Shown here in pieces: positions 55,795 to 63,521 of a DNA stretch of 64,000 nt. The position numbers and the translations under genes are program-made. This DNA is from a virus. Each line of letters begins with the position of its first letter. Within the stretch, counting starts at the first letter, position 1. The DNA is taken from IMG/VR virus record IMGVR_UViG_3300049203_000068, positions 1-64,000 of that record; one strand, given 5' to 3'. The notes below the pieces were generated by a model that was not told the origin of the DNA, made no database searches, and saw nothing but the letters and a program-made list of their open reading frames with translations.

Positions 55795-56348
55795 AGATGC
55801 CCGTACCTCGCTCGGAACATTTCCAGGGCTTCGTCTTCGCTGACTTGCGGTATTTGTTCGCGTCTGCGCTGTCCGTAGTTTTTAACTTTCGGAAGTGGTA
55901 ACGGAGTGATTCCGGGGTCAAGTTGAAAACCAATTGTGCTAGGTCGCTGCGTCACCGCGCGCTTAGAAAGTTCGTCGGCTTCTCCGTTTTGCTCACGGGG
56001 TATCCAAACAATCACAACTTCTGGCAGTTGGGCTTTCAGCGCATGCGCTTCGTGGAAGTAGGGAACGTATGCGCCGTTCTTCACTTTCCAATGTCCAGTG
56101 ATTTGCTTGACGACTAGGTTCGCATCTCCGTAGACCACGGCGCGAGAAATGTTTTCACGGATGAAGTATCGCAGCACGGCGATACATCCAGCGTACTCGA
56201 CACAGTTATTTGAGAGTGAGGGCCAACGCCCTACGTAAACCGCATCCGAATGAATCACGACGCTATTTCGTTTGATAACAATTCCGTAACCGCCGTGGCC
56301 GCCGGGATTGTGCGGCTGGACCGCTCCATCAAACCACGCCTCGATCAT
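55791..56348 (-). CDS. RNase HI-like protein
   Basis: A 185-residue protein from ATG 56348 overlapping the previous stop. Catalytic carboxylates: Asp7 (WFDGAVQP), Glu51 (NNCVEYAG), Asp75 (VYGDANLVVKQI), Asp125 (EQNGEADELS). Removes RNA primers during phage replication. A C-terminal extension of about 50 residues has no recognised domain. Confidence 0.85.
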   Translation of the reverse strand: MIEAWFDGAVQPHNPGGHGGYGIVIKRNSVVIHSDAVYVGRWPSLSNNCVEYAGCIAVLRYFIRENISRAVVYGDANLVVKQITGHWKVKNGAYVPYFHEAHALKAQLPEVVIVWIPREQNGEADELSKRAVTQRPSTIGFQLDPGITPLPLPKVKNYGQRRREQIPQVSEDEALEMFRARYGHL

Positions 56349-56818
56349 TTCAGTACCTCGCACGGCACGCCGTATGTGTAATCTCTTTGCAGGAACGGAT
56401 CGCGTTTCACGATCAGTCTTGTCCCCGTGTTGTTGCAGTGAGGGCAAACCTCCTTGCCCCGAAAGTCGTATCGGCCAATCCGTGGCATAGATTCACGTTC
56501 CGCCACTTTTATCCGTTGCCAGGCAACGCACACTTCGGAAACATCAAGCGTGAAAGTTGACGTGCGTTCGCGGCGTGCGCTTGCGATGCACTCAGCAAGT
56601 CTGTGTTCGGGTACAAGATCTTGAAGTGTGAGCGTCCACGCTTCCACCATCAGATCGAATTCATCCTCAACCGGACGGGCTGGATTACCGGCGAAGTATC
56701 GATTCAACTGGTTCATCACCGAGGCTGCGTAACTCGGCCGCACGTTCGCGTGCCCTGACGGTTGCGGCGTTCCTTCGTTCAGAAGCTGTTTGATACGTTC
56801 CGAGTTGATTTGTTCCAT
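56345..56818 (-). CDS. probable replication accessory protein (helicase-loader-like region)
   Basis: A 157-residue protein from ATG 56818. Helical middle (FDLMVEAWTLTLQDLVPEHRLAECIASARRERTSTFTLDVSEVCVAWQRIK) fits phage replication proteins following the initiator. A C-terminal CPHCNNTG zinc-like motif lies near residue 135. Overlaps the initiator gene by 134 bases. Function by position. Confidence 0.55.
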   Translation of the reverse strand: MEQINSERIKQLLNEGTPQPSGHANVRPSYAASVMNQLNRYFAGNPARPVEDEFDLMVEAWTLTLQDLVPEHRLAECIASARRERTSTFTLDVSEVCVAWQRIKVAERESMPRIGRYDFRGKEVCPHCNNTGTRLIVKRDPFLQRDYTYGVPCEVLK

Positions 56819-57578
56819 TACCGTTTCCGTTTCTTCGTGCGCGACCTTCAAGTTCGCGCATTCGATTTCGCCATGTGGCGGGCCAGTCGAGTTTCTTCCC
56901 TCGCTGCCCGGGAATCCCGCGCCAGTAGTCGCAAAACTCGGCCAACGCGATATCAAGATTTACGTGCGGAGCGTCTAGCGCTGCCCATTCCCTCATGCTT
57001 GAGTTGAGACAGAAATCGTCAGGCAAACGTGTACCCCGCGAATCAGCGCGCGACCTAGTGCGCTGTGGTTCCTCTTGGGTTCTTTCCTCTAGGGTTCCTT
57101 CTTCACTGGGTTTCTTCCTTATTTCATGTGGTGAACTTGTAACTTCACTGTATGAACTTGCAACTTCATCCTGTGAACTTGCGTGTTCATGTGGTGAACT
57201 TGGCCCTTTAGCAACTTCATCCTGTGAACTTGCGAAGTGGGACATATTCTGGGGCCAAATATCCGCGACCGTGATCGAATGGTTAGGCTTGCCGCCCTTC
57301 TGATTAACCTCATCCGACACGGTGATTAACGGGATAGTCAGCGGCTTAAAAACGCGCTGAAGCGATAGTTTTGCTTTGCTCACCATCCCGCTACTCATGC
57401 CGGTCTCGCGCGCGAGAGTCGCGGTTGACTTCCAGCACACACCATCCGATCCCGCAGTGCGTTTCAGATGGACGTAGAGAGTTAGTTCGTATGGTGTTAG
57501 TCCGAGTAGTAGCACGATGTTTGGTATCTCGGTTCGATACTTTCGGGGGTCGCCCCTGTCGGTTACGCGTTGGGCCAT
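56685..57578 (-). CDS. replication initiator (O-like, winged helix)
   Basis: A 297-residue protein. N-terminal winged helix (TEIPNIVLLLGLTPYELTLYVHLKRTAG...CWKSTATLARETGMSSGMVSKAKLSLQ). Middle segment (about 115-155) made of near-repeats (ASSQDEVA, SSPHE) encoded by the iterons. C-terminal part (FCDYWRGIPGQRGKKLDWPATWRNRMRELEG) matches O/DnaT-like phage initiators. It probably binds the repeats inside its own gene. Confidence 0.8.
   Translation of the reverse strand: MAQRVTDRGDPRKYRTEIPNIVLLLGLTPYELTLYVHLKRTAGSDGVCWKSTATLARETGMSSGMVSKAKLSLQRVFKPLTIPLITVSDEVNQKGGKPNHSITVADIWPQNMSHFASSQDEVAKGPSSPHEHASSQDEVASSYSEVTSSPHEIRKKPSEEGTLEERTQEEPQRTRSRADSRGTRLPDDFCLNSSMREWAALDAPHVNLDIALAEFCDYWRGIPGQRGKKLDWPATWRNRMRELEGRARRNGNGNGTNQLGTYQTASERRNAATVRARERAAELRSLGDEPVESILRR
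57123..57232. repeat. iteron array: probable replication origin inside the initiator gene
   Basis: Five 17-base units with consensus TTCAnnnnnTGAACTTG at 57123, 57144, 57165, 57186 and 57216 (+ strand). The first four are spaced exactly 21 bases; the fifth follows at 30. Each unit contains an inverted TTCA/TGAA pair. Next to them (57066-57120) lies a pyrimidine-rich tract with repeated GGGTT motifs, a possible unwinding element. The arrangement resembles lambda ori within gene O. Confidence 0.8.
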
Positions 57579-57589
57579 TGAAAGGAAAG

Positions 57590-57673
57590 AACCTCATTTC
57601 AGGTGCTTGGTGCGTTTGGGCTGGGACTTTGCACTGGTACAAAGTAGCGACCGAAAGCACCTGAAATCAGGTT
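57590..57673. promoter_or_regulatory. paired palindromic operators upstream of the initiator
   Basis: Arms 57590-57608 and 57655-57673 form a 19-bp inverted repeat with one mismatch, 46 bases apart. Each arm includes a palindrome: ACCTGAAATCAGGT (57659-57672, perfect) and ACCTCATTTCAGGT (57591-57604, one change). A further inverted repeat ACTTTG / CAAAGT lies between them (626-631 / 640-645 of 57 kb). Probably repressor sites for the replication operon, or a long leader hairpin. 57674-57777 holds only a 20-codon ORF. Confidence 0.65.
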
Positions 57674-57777
57674 CCTCATGTCCAGTGACTTGTCCGCAGT
57701 TGCCTAAGCCGCGCCCCAAGCGGGGAATGTAATGTCATGGTTGTTCTAGCACCTTTCGAGAAGTTAAGTTTTGGATC

Positions 57778-58023
57778 TCACTCTCCCGCGCTTGCGCCGA
57801 CACCGATAGCGCTTTCAGTCTTAGCTATCGCCTCAGTAACTAGATGGTCTATATTTCTTGTGTGTCGCGCCGCGTTCAGCAACGCTTCGATTTCGGAGTT
57901 GCCTTCGCCCAGGATGCAGAAAGTTTCAAACCACACTTCGTAGCGATGGTCATCACCGGGTTGTGCCTTTTCGACGTAGATACAACCGGCCTCGCCCTTG
58001 AACTCACTGATTGATTTAATCAC
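57778..58023 (-). CDS. hypothetical protein
   Basis: An 81-residue protein of mixed alpha/beta type (CIYVEKAQPGDDHRYEVWFETFCILGEGNSEIEALLNAARHTRN). ATG overlaps the previous stop. No family recognised. Confidence 0.6.
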   Translation of the reverse strand: MIKSISEFKGEAGCIYVEKAQPGDDHRYEVWFETFCILGEGNSEIEALLNAARHTRNIDHLVTEAIAKTESAIGVGASAGE

Positions 58024-58498
58024 CGCTCACACCTCCGCTTGCTGCGAGGGCTGCATCCGTAGCACTTTCCGAGCTTGTCTCTGAACTCGGAATAGATAAC
58101 GTCGCCTCTGATTTCTTGTTTGGTTTGCGCGGTGCACGCGCTACAGACTTTGGGGGTTCAAAATCGTGAGACTTGATGTAGCCGCGGTCATGATCGGGAT
58201 GCTCTTTGACGTTCCCGCAAACGCCACACTTCGCCTCTTTGTCTGCTGTGGGTTCTTTCTGCGCCAGCGGACTTGCGGAGGACTTCTTTGTGGACCGCTG
58301 ACGTGGCTGTGGCGCCAGAGACTTCTCCAGCGCACCATACGCCGCTCGTAAGGCGTTAACCACGGCTTCTTCCTTCTCCACTACGCCTATCGCCGCAACC
58401 GCCTCCGAACGCCGCTTTGCCAGCAAGTCTTCCGCAAGTGTTAATTGCTGTCGCGCGTCACTCAGCACCTGTTCGTATTTAGTAATCGGCTTCGCCAT
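58016..58498 (-). CDS. coiled-coil protein with Cys/His motif
   Basis: A 160-residue protein from ATG 58498. Helical N-terminus (YEQVLSDARQQLTLAEDLLAKRRSEAVAAI), then a basic Ser/Lys linker. CGVCGNVKEHPDHDRGYIKSHDF is a possible zinc site, followed by a disordered Ser/Thr tail. Function unknown. Confidence 0.55.
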   Translation of the reverse strand: MAKPITKYEQVLSDARQQLTLAEDLLAKRRSEAVAAIGVVEKEEAVVNALRAAYGALEKSLAPQPRQRSTKKSSASPLAQKEPTADKEAKCGVCGNVKEHPDHDRGYIKSHDFEPPKSVARAPRKPNKKSEATLSIPSSETSSESATDAALAASGGVSGD

Positions 58499-58887
58499 CT
58501 CGATTTCCTTTCGCATCAATCCCCGATCTGGAAGTTTTAGGACCAGCGACCCCTGCCCCTAGCGAGAAAGATCGCCAGCCCCTCGTTCGCGCGACTATTT
58601 TCCGGGCGTGTCACGCGAACTAATCTGGAGCGGGAATGTCCCCTCACAGGAGCACGAATCCCAGAAGATCAAGAAATTCGCACTCGCAAACATCCCCGCA
58701 TAACTTTTCAAAGACGCCTGACGCTCATTTTCAACTAAATGATTTTGAGGGGCGGCCTGTCACCAAAGACGTACAGCTACCTCCGACATCCTTTGATTTG
58801 CATCGTTGGCCTGTAAGCCGCCCGTAAATTTACTGAGAGGCGTTGGTAAGTTCGGACACCTAAGCGCCCTAGCCTCGTAAGAACGTT
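58499..58887. other. gene-free region with an 11-bp inverted repeat
   Basis: About 390 bases without a convincing gene. It contains GTTCGCGCGAC (58585-58595) facing GTCACGCGAAC (58610-58620), 10 of 11 paired, loop 14. No U-run follows, so an operator is more likely than a terminator. A 63-codon plus-strand frame at 58636-58827 lacks a ribosome site and has low-complexity composition. Confidence 0.45.
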
Positions 58888-60003
58888 CTATGCAAACGCC
58901 GGCTCCTCAGTGCTGATCAGGTTTGGATCTTTCTTCGCCGCCTCTCTTGCTCTGTCAACCAAGTCATCCCATGCTGGAAACGCTCGCTTGGCGTTAGCGA
59001 TTACCTGAACATTAAGATCCGTCATCTTTGCGTTAGTCACACAACGCTTGAATACCCGATTCATATCCGAGATGGACTTATCGACTTTCTCTCGATACTC
59101 CATTGGGGTTTTGAATCCGTAGAGCATCGTTAGATAGTTTGAGTACTCAATCTTCCAATTCTTTTCGAAGCGAAAGAGTTTTTCGTCAAATAGGATTTCT
59201 TGCTCCAGTCGCGGACGCTCTTTGTTCAAAACGTATCCCGTGATCTCGGTAAGATCCGCAACGTACTCGCTCTCGACCGGCGAGGGATTCAGGATCGGAA
59301 ACTCAAGTAGCATGCAGTCATCGCGGCAGACGTAAACTATGTGCGCCTCGTTCATCCCCAGCGACTTGAGATAGTGAAACGCCTGTGATCGATGGTTAAC
59401 GCCCGGCTGTTGTGATCGGTCATACTTCGCGTACATGAACGTCGAACAACTTTTGATTTCTAAGACGATAGTCTTTAATGCGTCGTTACCAAATTGCTTT
59501 TCAAGGCTGTCAATGATCGCCAGCGAAGCGTTTTCCAGCATTTCCGGTAAGCCAAGAAAGCTTAGTTCCTTGCGCGCCTTGCGCCAGTCGGGTTGGCCGC
59601 CCGCCAGGAAGTCAAGTTTGCCCGACACTCGCAAGAGGCCCGGATACTGGTAGCTGAGTCTGGTTTGCTGTTCGACCAATATCCCGGCCCGCTTCAGTAC
59701 CAATGCGCAAAGCCATTCCCAAATGTCACCCGCCTGAAACTTTCTTAGGCTGCGATTGTTTGGCGCGTTACTCGGCTGAACGCCGCTCATCTTCAAATAA
59801 CGGTCAAGCATCCCGCCGCCGATCTCCGAAGCCCACACGTAGTCTCGCGGGACCAGCAAACGCTCTTGACGAACCACTAGCGATTGATTCCAAACGTTCG
59901 CAAAGTCCCACGATGGACCATCGTGAACCACTCGCGGCTCAGGCAGGGGCGCGGTCCACCCAAGCGCGGCCTTAAGTTTTTGCAGTAGAGCGTTAGCGAT
60001 CAT
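58888..60003 (-). CDS. PD-(D/E)XK nuclease (RecB/Cas4-like)
   Basis: A 371-residue protein. GDIWEWLCALVLKRAG (Glu96), VSGKLDFLAG (Asp131), TIVLEIKSC (Glu182, Lys184) and HRSQAFHYL (motif IV Gln) form a complete PD-(D/E)XK site. A four-Cys cluster is not evident. It is probably a recombination exonuclease acting with the SSB-like protein upstream. Confidence 0.8.
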   Translation of the reverse strand: MIANALLQKLKAALGWTAPLPEPRVVHDGPSWDFANVWNQSLVVRQERLLVPRDYVWASEIGGGMLDRYLKMSGVQPSNAPNNRSLRKFQAGDIWEWLCALVLKRAGILVEQQTRLSYQYPGLLRVSGKLDFLAGGQPDWRKARKELSFLGLPEMLENASLAIIDSLEKQFGNDALKTIVLEIKSCSTFMYAKYDRSQQPGVNHRSQAFHYLKSLGMNEAHIVYVCRDDCMLLEFPILNPSPVESEYVADLTEITGYVLNKERPRLEQEILFDEKLFRFEKNWKIEYSNYLTMLYGFKTPMEYREKVDKSISDMNRVFKRCVTNAKMTDLNVQVIANAKRAFPAWDDLVDRAREAAKKDPNLISTEEPAFA

Positions 60004-60011
60004 GGTTGCCC

Positions 60012-60713
60012 CTAAAAAGGAATATCGTCGTCTTCAATTGGAGGCGCGTCACCATACGGATCTTCGTCTGCCGGCCGTTCGTTAAATTCGTGATGGCCGT
60101 TTGACTGTTCCCCGAGCGCGGCCCGTGCTGCCGCCACACGTGGGATTACGACGTTAACCATCCGCTCTTGTAAGAATTCCATCTGATCATCAAAGTTCCA
60201 CTTGCCCCCAAGTCGCTGAATTGGCTCCGGACATTCGCCGGGGTTTTGCCGCGTGTACTTTTGTGGAACCGAAACGCTCTTTTCGTCTTCTTCGTTTTCC
60301 CGCTGCCCGACAAAGAAAGCGGTGGAATCCGTTTTCGGATCAAGCCAGGCGCGAAACTCAACCGGACGCAGAAAGTCGATGTTCTCCGCAAGCTTCATAA
60401 AGCGACTCGAAACGCGTGATTGAAACGGAAGTTCAAGCACCCCCTTTTCACCGTTGGCGTCAAGGTAAATCTTCCAGCTCATGTATCGCTGGTCGTACTT
60501 ATCTTCAGTGTCGCGCCACTCGATCTTCGTCACCATTGCCTCCACGGTTTGGTAGCGCTTTATAAACTTAATGACGATCTCTTTTGTTGACGGATTCATA
60601 ACCTCGACGGGTACAAATCCCGGCCTCTCTTTTGACGACTCTTCGCAAATCGAGTTGTGCTTAATCACAAAGAATCGACCGTTGCTTTCAGTGCGTTCCT
60701 GAAATCCTCTCAT
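60012..60713 (-). CDS. single-stranded DNA-binding-like protein
   Basis: A 233-residue protein. A beta-rich N-terminal domain (IKRYQTVEAMVTKIEWRDTEDKYDQRYMSWKIYLDANG...) and an acidic C-terminal tail ending in DDDIPF, the SSB peptide that recruits repair and replication proteins. Placed before a RecB-like nuclease. Overlaps the previous gene by 4 bases. Confidence 0.75.
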   Translation of the reverse strand: MRGFQERTESNGRFFVIKHNSICEESSKERPGFVPVEVMNPSTKEIVIKFIKRYQTVEAMVTKIEWRDTEDKYDQRYMSWKIYLDANGEKGVLELPFQSRVSSRFMKLAENIDFLRPVEFRAWLDPKTDSTAFFVGQRENEEDEKSVSVPQKYTRQNPGECPEPIQRLGGKWNFDDQMEFLQERMVNVVIPRVAAARAALGEQSNGHHEFNERPADEDPYGDAPPIEDDDIPF

Positions 60714-60925
60714 TGCTTTCCTTCTCTCAGTCCCGCTGCTTTACCCGTGAAGTAAGCCTTGCGAAACATAAATTCGTAAGTCTCTTTTAGTGACGCGATG
60801 CCTAACTCGGCAGTCTGTTTGAAGATCAATTCAAACTCACAACGCATTCGCGCTTCTTCAAACTCCGTCTCTCCGCGCATCATTAGCGGATTTGGATCAA
60901 CTGGATTTGATTGAGCACGTTTCAT
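60710..60925 (-). CDS. hypothetical helical protein
   Basis: A 71-residue helical protein (TEFEEARMRCEFELIFKQTAELGIASLKETYEFMFRKAYFTGKAAGL). Overlaps the SSB gene start by four bases. Unknown. Confidence 0.6.
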   Translation of the reverse strand: MKRAQSNPVDPNPLMMRGETEFEEARMRCEFELIFKQTAELGIASLKETYEFMFRKAYFTGKAAGLREGKQ

Positions 60926-61156
60926 TTAGCCTCTTGCTGCTCTTTCTGCTTTAGCTGCAAGTACTTTTCCAAGTAGTTCGTAGTTCACGTGTTCACCGCG
61001 AAGGATTGCTGGCCGCTCGATCTCTATCGCCTCGCCTCTTAACAGCAAATCCGTTCCACGCTCGCTATATCGAAGCGCTTCATCGATCGAGCCCCGCTCA
61101 GCAGCGAGTGCGGCGAGTCTGAAATATTCAGAAGCAGTTTCAGTGATGATGCTCAT
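60926..61156 (-). CDS. hypothetical protein
   Basis: A 76-residue helical protein whose first half (ETASEYFRLAALAAERGSIDEALRYSERGTDLL) resembles a single TPR-like hairpin. Overlaps the upstream gene by four bases. Unknown. Confidence 0.6.
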   Translation of the reverse strand: MSIITETASEYFRLAALAAERGSIDEALRYSERGTDLLLRGEAIEIERPAILRGEHVNYELLGKVLAAKAERAARG

Positions 61157-61497
61157 TGCTTGACCTCCGGTGGATCCGGTATGTGGCCCCTGATGAACGC
61201 AAAGAAGTCTTCGGCTCTAGCGCCCTCAGGCGTTTCCGCGTCATAGTGGAAGTATGGCAACGAGACGAAGTAGTCACTGCGGACCTTCTGAAGTGCCGCG
61301 AAAACGCACTTCCACGAACAGCAATCAACCTGATCAGCCCGCTGCTCACCGTTCCGAAAGACAGTAAAGTTCAGCGCCGCGCCATCTTCGGGAAACACGC
61401 GCCCGCATTCATCGCAACCACGAACCTCATCGCTCAAGCGCTTGCGCGAGCCGCAGTGATCGCAAGTTTCGAATTCAGCTTCTTTAACGATTCCCAT
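61153..61497 (-). CDS. zinc-binding small protein
   Basis: A 114-residue protein. CDHCGSRKRLSDEVRGCDECGRVF is a four-Cys ribbon; CCSWKC lies in the middle. The C-terminal helix is acidic. One of the first leftward genes after the immunity region; unknown role. Confidence 0.6.
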   Translation of the reverse strand: MGIVKEAEFETCDHCGSRKRLSDEVRGCDECGRVFPEDGAALNFTVFRNGEQRADQVDCCSWKCVFAALQKVRSDYFVSLPYFHYDAETPEGARAEDFFAFIRGHIPDPPEVKQ

Positions 61498-61702
61498 TCC
61501 ATCTCCACCTAAGCCGACCGTCTCTCAAACTTGGATCGCAGATCAATTCGCTATTGCAGTTCAAACACCCGATCGTGTCGCCTTCGCGCATTAAGGGTTC
61601 TTTCTGATCTCCCCGGCGATACATTTCGTATTCAAGAGCCATGCGGCAACACTTCTCCACGCCGTTGTAATTCACTCGCCATGTAGAGTTAGGTTCGGAC
61701 AT
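61484..61702 (-). CDS. zinc-binding small protein
   Basis: A 72-residue protein with CCRMALEY and GCLNCNSELIC. ATG 61702 or 61705, both behind AAAAAGG. The basic, Trp-rich C-terminus (RLRWRWNGNR) suggests nucleic-acid binding. Confidence 0.6.
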   Translation of the reverse strand: MSEPNSTWRVNYNGVEKCCRMALEYEMYRRGDQKEPLMREGDTIGCLNCNSELICDPSLRDGRLRWRWNGNR

Positions 61703-61977
61703 CATCCTTTTTGCGTTTCGCGCGCCCGTGTCTCAAACATGTCATACAGAACGGTGTCCGGTTCGACGCCTTCCTTCTCAGCAACGGCAATCACCGCATT
61801 GCGCGCGGCTTGGCAATACTCAGCAGAGGGGTTCAGATCGTCACACTGGCCGACGCGATAGGTAGCCCATATTCTTTGCTGCATCGGTCGCGGGACCATC
61901 TTCCAGTGCGGGTAACACATGAAGACTTCCGGCTTGATCGGCGTCGTGCAATTCGTTGCATGGCAGTGATGGGCCAT
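61702..61977 (-). CDS. phage Cys/His protein
   Basis: A 91-residue protein. HHCHATNCTTPIKPEVFMCYPHWKMVPRPMQQRIWATYRVGQ is a frequent phage N-terminal Cys/His zinc motif; the C-terminus is helical. Seen in many phage early regions, function unknown. Confidence 0.65.
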   Translation of the reverse strand: MAHHCHATNCTTPIKPEVFMCYPHWKMVPRPMQQRIWATYRVGQCDDLNPSAEYCQAARNAVIAVAEKEGVEPDTVLYDMFETRARETQKG

Positions 61978-62015
61978 TTCTCTTCCTCTCCCTCAGTAGA
62001 GACAGCAGACAGCGG

Positions 62016-62225
62016 TTATTCTTCGAAGATCTCGCTTACAAAGTAGACGCGCTTACCTCCCTCGAAAACCTTTTCAAAGTCTTCCTGCTTCTTGCCGTCG
62101 GTGCCTTCTTTTTGTCTCCAGTGGCTGAAGTCGCAGTAGTTTTCACCGATGCCATCCGACATCTGTCCGGCGAATTTATCTGCGGTCTTTTGGTTTGGAA
62201 ATCTAACAATGATGTCGTAGCTCAT
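62016..62225 (-). CDS. hypothetical protein
   Basis: A 69-residue alpha/beta protein (YDIIVRFPNQKTADKFAGQMSDGIGE...). ATG behind GGGCTA; the first regular gene after the RHH gene in the leftward operon. The 250 bases upstream (62226-62481) contain an 8-bp inverted repeat (GAAACTTT 62417-62424 / AAAGTTTC 62443-62450) but no gene. Confidence 0.6.
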   Translation of the reverse strand: MSYDIIVRFPNQKTADKFAGQMSDGIGENYCDFSHWRQKEGTDGKKQEDFEKVFEGGKRVYFVSEIFEE

Positions 62226-62481
62226 TAGCCCTGCTCCTGCACTTTCAATCTCAGACCGTTCATTCCTAAGTTCTGTGTCTTCATAAACCTAATTTTCATT
62301 TCTCTCTGTGGGGGATAAATCCCTCAGTACCGGGAATTCGCTAGCAATGAAAATAATGTTTGCAATTTAGAAAAGATGCCCTCATAATGCCGCGCCTTAC
62401 TTCCCCTAACGGCTTAGAAACTTTCGGCGTGTGCGGCGTCTAAAAGTTTCCCGCCCGCCCCTTTTCCTTCTCAATCTAAAC

Positions 62482-62670
62482 TTACGCAGCTTGCGCCCGA
62501 CGGAGGGCCGCTTTGACTTCAGGGACGCGTTCCAAGAGTTTTCTCAATACTTGCGACTCGGTACGCCCGTCTTTTTCTGCGATGTCTTTGATTAGATCTT
62601 TAACTGGAAGCGGGACGAATCCGGCCACAAGATGTAGCCGCTGACGTTCGGATTTTGACTTGGTTCCCAT
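62482..62670 (-). CDS. ribbon-helix-helix regulator, leftward
   Basis: A 62-residue protein. LHLVAGFVPLPVKDLIKDIAEKDGRTESQVLRKLLERVPEVKAAL fits the ribbon-helix-helix (Arc/MetJ/CopG) fold. ATG 62670 is used; the longer frame would read through the operator and promoter. Candidate repressor at the CTTAAGG operators. Confidence 0.75.
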   Translation of the reverse strand: MGTKSKSERQRLHLVAGFVPLPVKDLIKDIAEKDGRTESQVLRKLLERVPEVKAALRRAQAA

Positions 62671-62677
62671 ATCGCCG

Positions 62678-62709
62678 TGGATAATACTTAAGGTTCTTAA
62701 GGTTTGCAA
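62678..62709 (-). promoter_or_regulatory. leftward promoter with CTTAAGG operator
   Basis: On the minus strand: TTGCAA (-35, 62709-62704), 17-base spacer containing ACCTTAAGAACCTTAAG, then TATTAT (-10, 62686-62681). The spacer carries two CTTAAG units 9 bases apart (plus-strand 62687-62704). It drives the RHH gene and probably the whole leftward operon. Confidence 0.8.
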
Positions 62710-62717
62710 GTGTTATT

Positions 62718-62746
62718 TTGTTTTTGATTTTGCTTAAGGATATAAA
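62718..62746 (+). promoter_or_regulatory. rightward promoter for the RHH/UmuD-like pair
   Basis: TTGTTT (62718-62723), 17-base spacer, TATAAA (62741-62746). The spacer contains CTTAAGG (62733-62739), the same operator core as the other two promoters in this region. Confidence 0.7.
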
Positions 62747-62767
62747 GCTAGAAACGGGGACATTAAG

Positions 62768-63028
62768 GTGCTAAAACCTCATGGCATGGCAAAGGCAAAG
62801 CGCGCGGCGATGGTCGGAACGATGGTTCCTGACGAGCTCAAGGAAGAATTACAAAGGATTGCCGACGCGGATTCGAGGTCTCTCAGCTTCGTAGTGTTTG
62901 CTATGATTGAACGCGGCCTTACGCAGTACAGAAAAGACAAACAACTCCGCCCGAAAAATGACTCACGACTCGCGGTGATTAGGGCTAGGGCAGAAGATTC
63001 TCCCGCACAGAAGAAAACGAAGCCGTGA
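62768..63028 (+). CDS. ribbon-helix-helix regulator, rightward
   Basis: An 86-residue CopG/Arc-like protein (AAMVGTMVPDELKEELQRIADADSRSLSFVVFAMIERGLTQYRK) with a basic C-terminal tail. The GTG start follows GGGGACATTAAG; ATG 62786 is an alternative. Its stop overlaps the GTG of the UmuD-like gene (GTGA), implying coupled expression. Confidence 0.75.
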   Translation: MLKPHGMAKAKRAAMVGTMVPDELKEELQRIADADSRSLSFVVFAMIERGLTQYRKDKQLRPKNDSRLAVIRARAEDSPAQKKTKP

Positions 63029-63432
63029 TAATATCCCCCGTTATCAGCAGCTCAACAACAGTGGTTCCGCTCTATTCTATGAAAATTGCCGCCGGTCCTC
63101 CGTCACCAAATGAAGACTCGATTGAAGACCGCATAGATCTGACTGAATATCTAATTCCACGGCCCGAAAAATCCTTTTTGATCCGCGTTGAAGGCGAAAG
63201 CATGATTGACGCCGGGGTTTTTCCCGACGATCTTTTGGTGGTTGAGCGCGCAGATGAAGCCCAAAACGGCGATGTGGTAGTCGCCCTGATCGGCGGGCGG
63301 TTTACGGTAAAGCGATTTCAGCGGCACGGCGATCGACTGCGCCTGGTTTCGGCCAACAAAGAGCGTCCCGAATCACGCCATGAAGACTTCTCCGTGTGGG
63401 GCATCGTCCGGTATTGCATCCATAAGTTCTAG
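63025..63432 (+). CDS. UmuD-like S24 peptidase
   Basis: A 135-residue protein. Cleavage site Ala23-Gly24 (IAAGPPSPNED), Ser59 in VEGESMIDAG and Lys96 in FTVKRFQ correspond to UmuD's Cys24-Gly25, Ser60 and Lys97. There is no DNA-binding domain. Autocleavage on RecA filaments is expected from the family. No UmuC/polymerase gene follows in the window. It could regulate the neighbouring RHH protein or act as SOS sensor. Confidence 0.85.
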   Translation: MIISPVISSSTTVVPLYSMKIAAGPPSPNEDSIEDRIDLTEYLIPRPEKSFLIRVEGESMIDAGVFPDDLLVVERADEAQNGDVVVALIGGRFTVKRFQRHGDRLRLVSANKERPESRHEDFSVWGIVRYCIHKF

Positions 63433-63521
63433 GTAATCCCAACCACAAAATCCCTTAAATCGCGGCAAGTACTCAGGTTCCCGTCTGCCTGAAAATAAAT
63501 CATTAAAGAGCAAAATATGTC

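Noticed and set aside
57123-57232. Regular repeats considered as a CRISPR array
   Set aside because: The 17-base units with 4-base gaps lie inside a coding gene and show iteron spacing, with no spacer-sized inserts.
57676-57738. 20-codon ORF reading LGARLRQLRTSHWT, like the first helix of an XRE repressor
   Set aside because: Too short to fold and no continuation in another frame. Possibly a vestige or chance.
58636-58827. 63-codon plus-strand ORF in the 58.5-58.9 kb gap
   Set aside because: Opposite direction to all neighbours, no ribosome site, and Pro/Ser/His-rich random-looking product.
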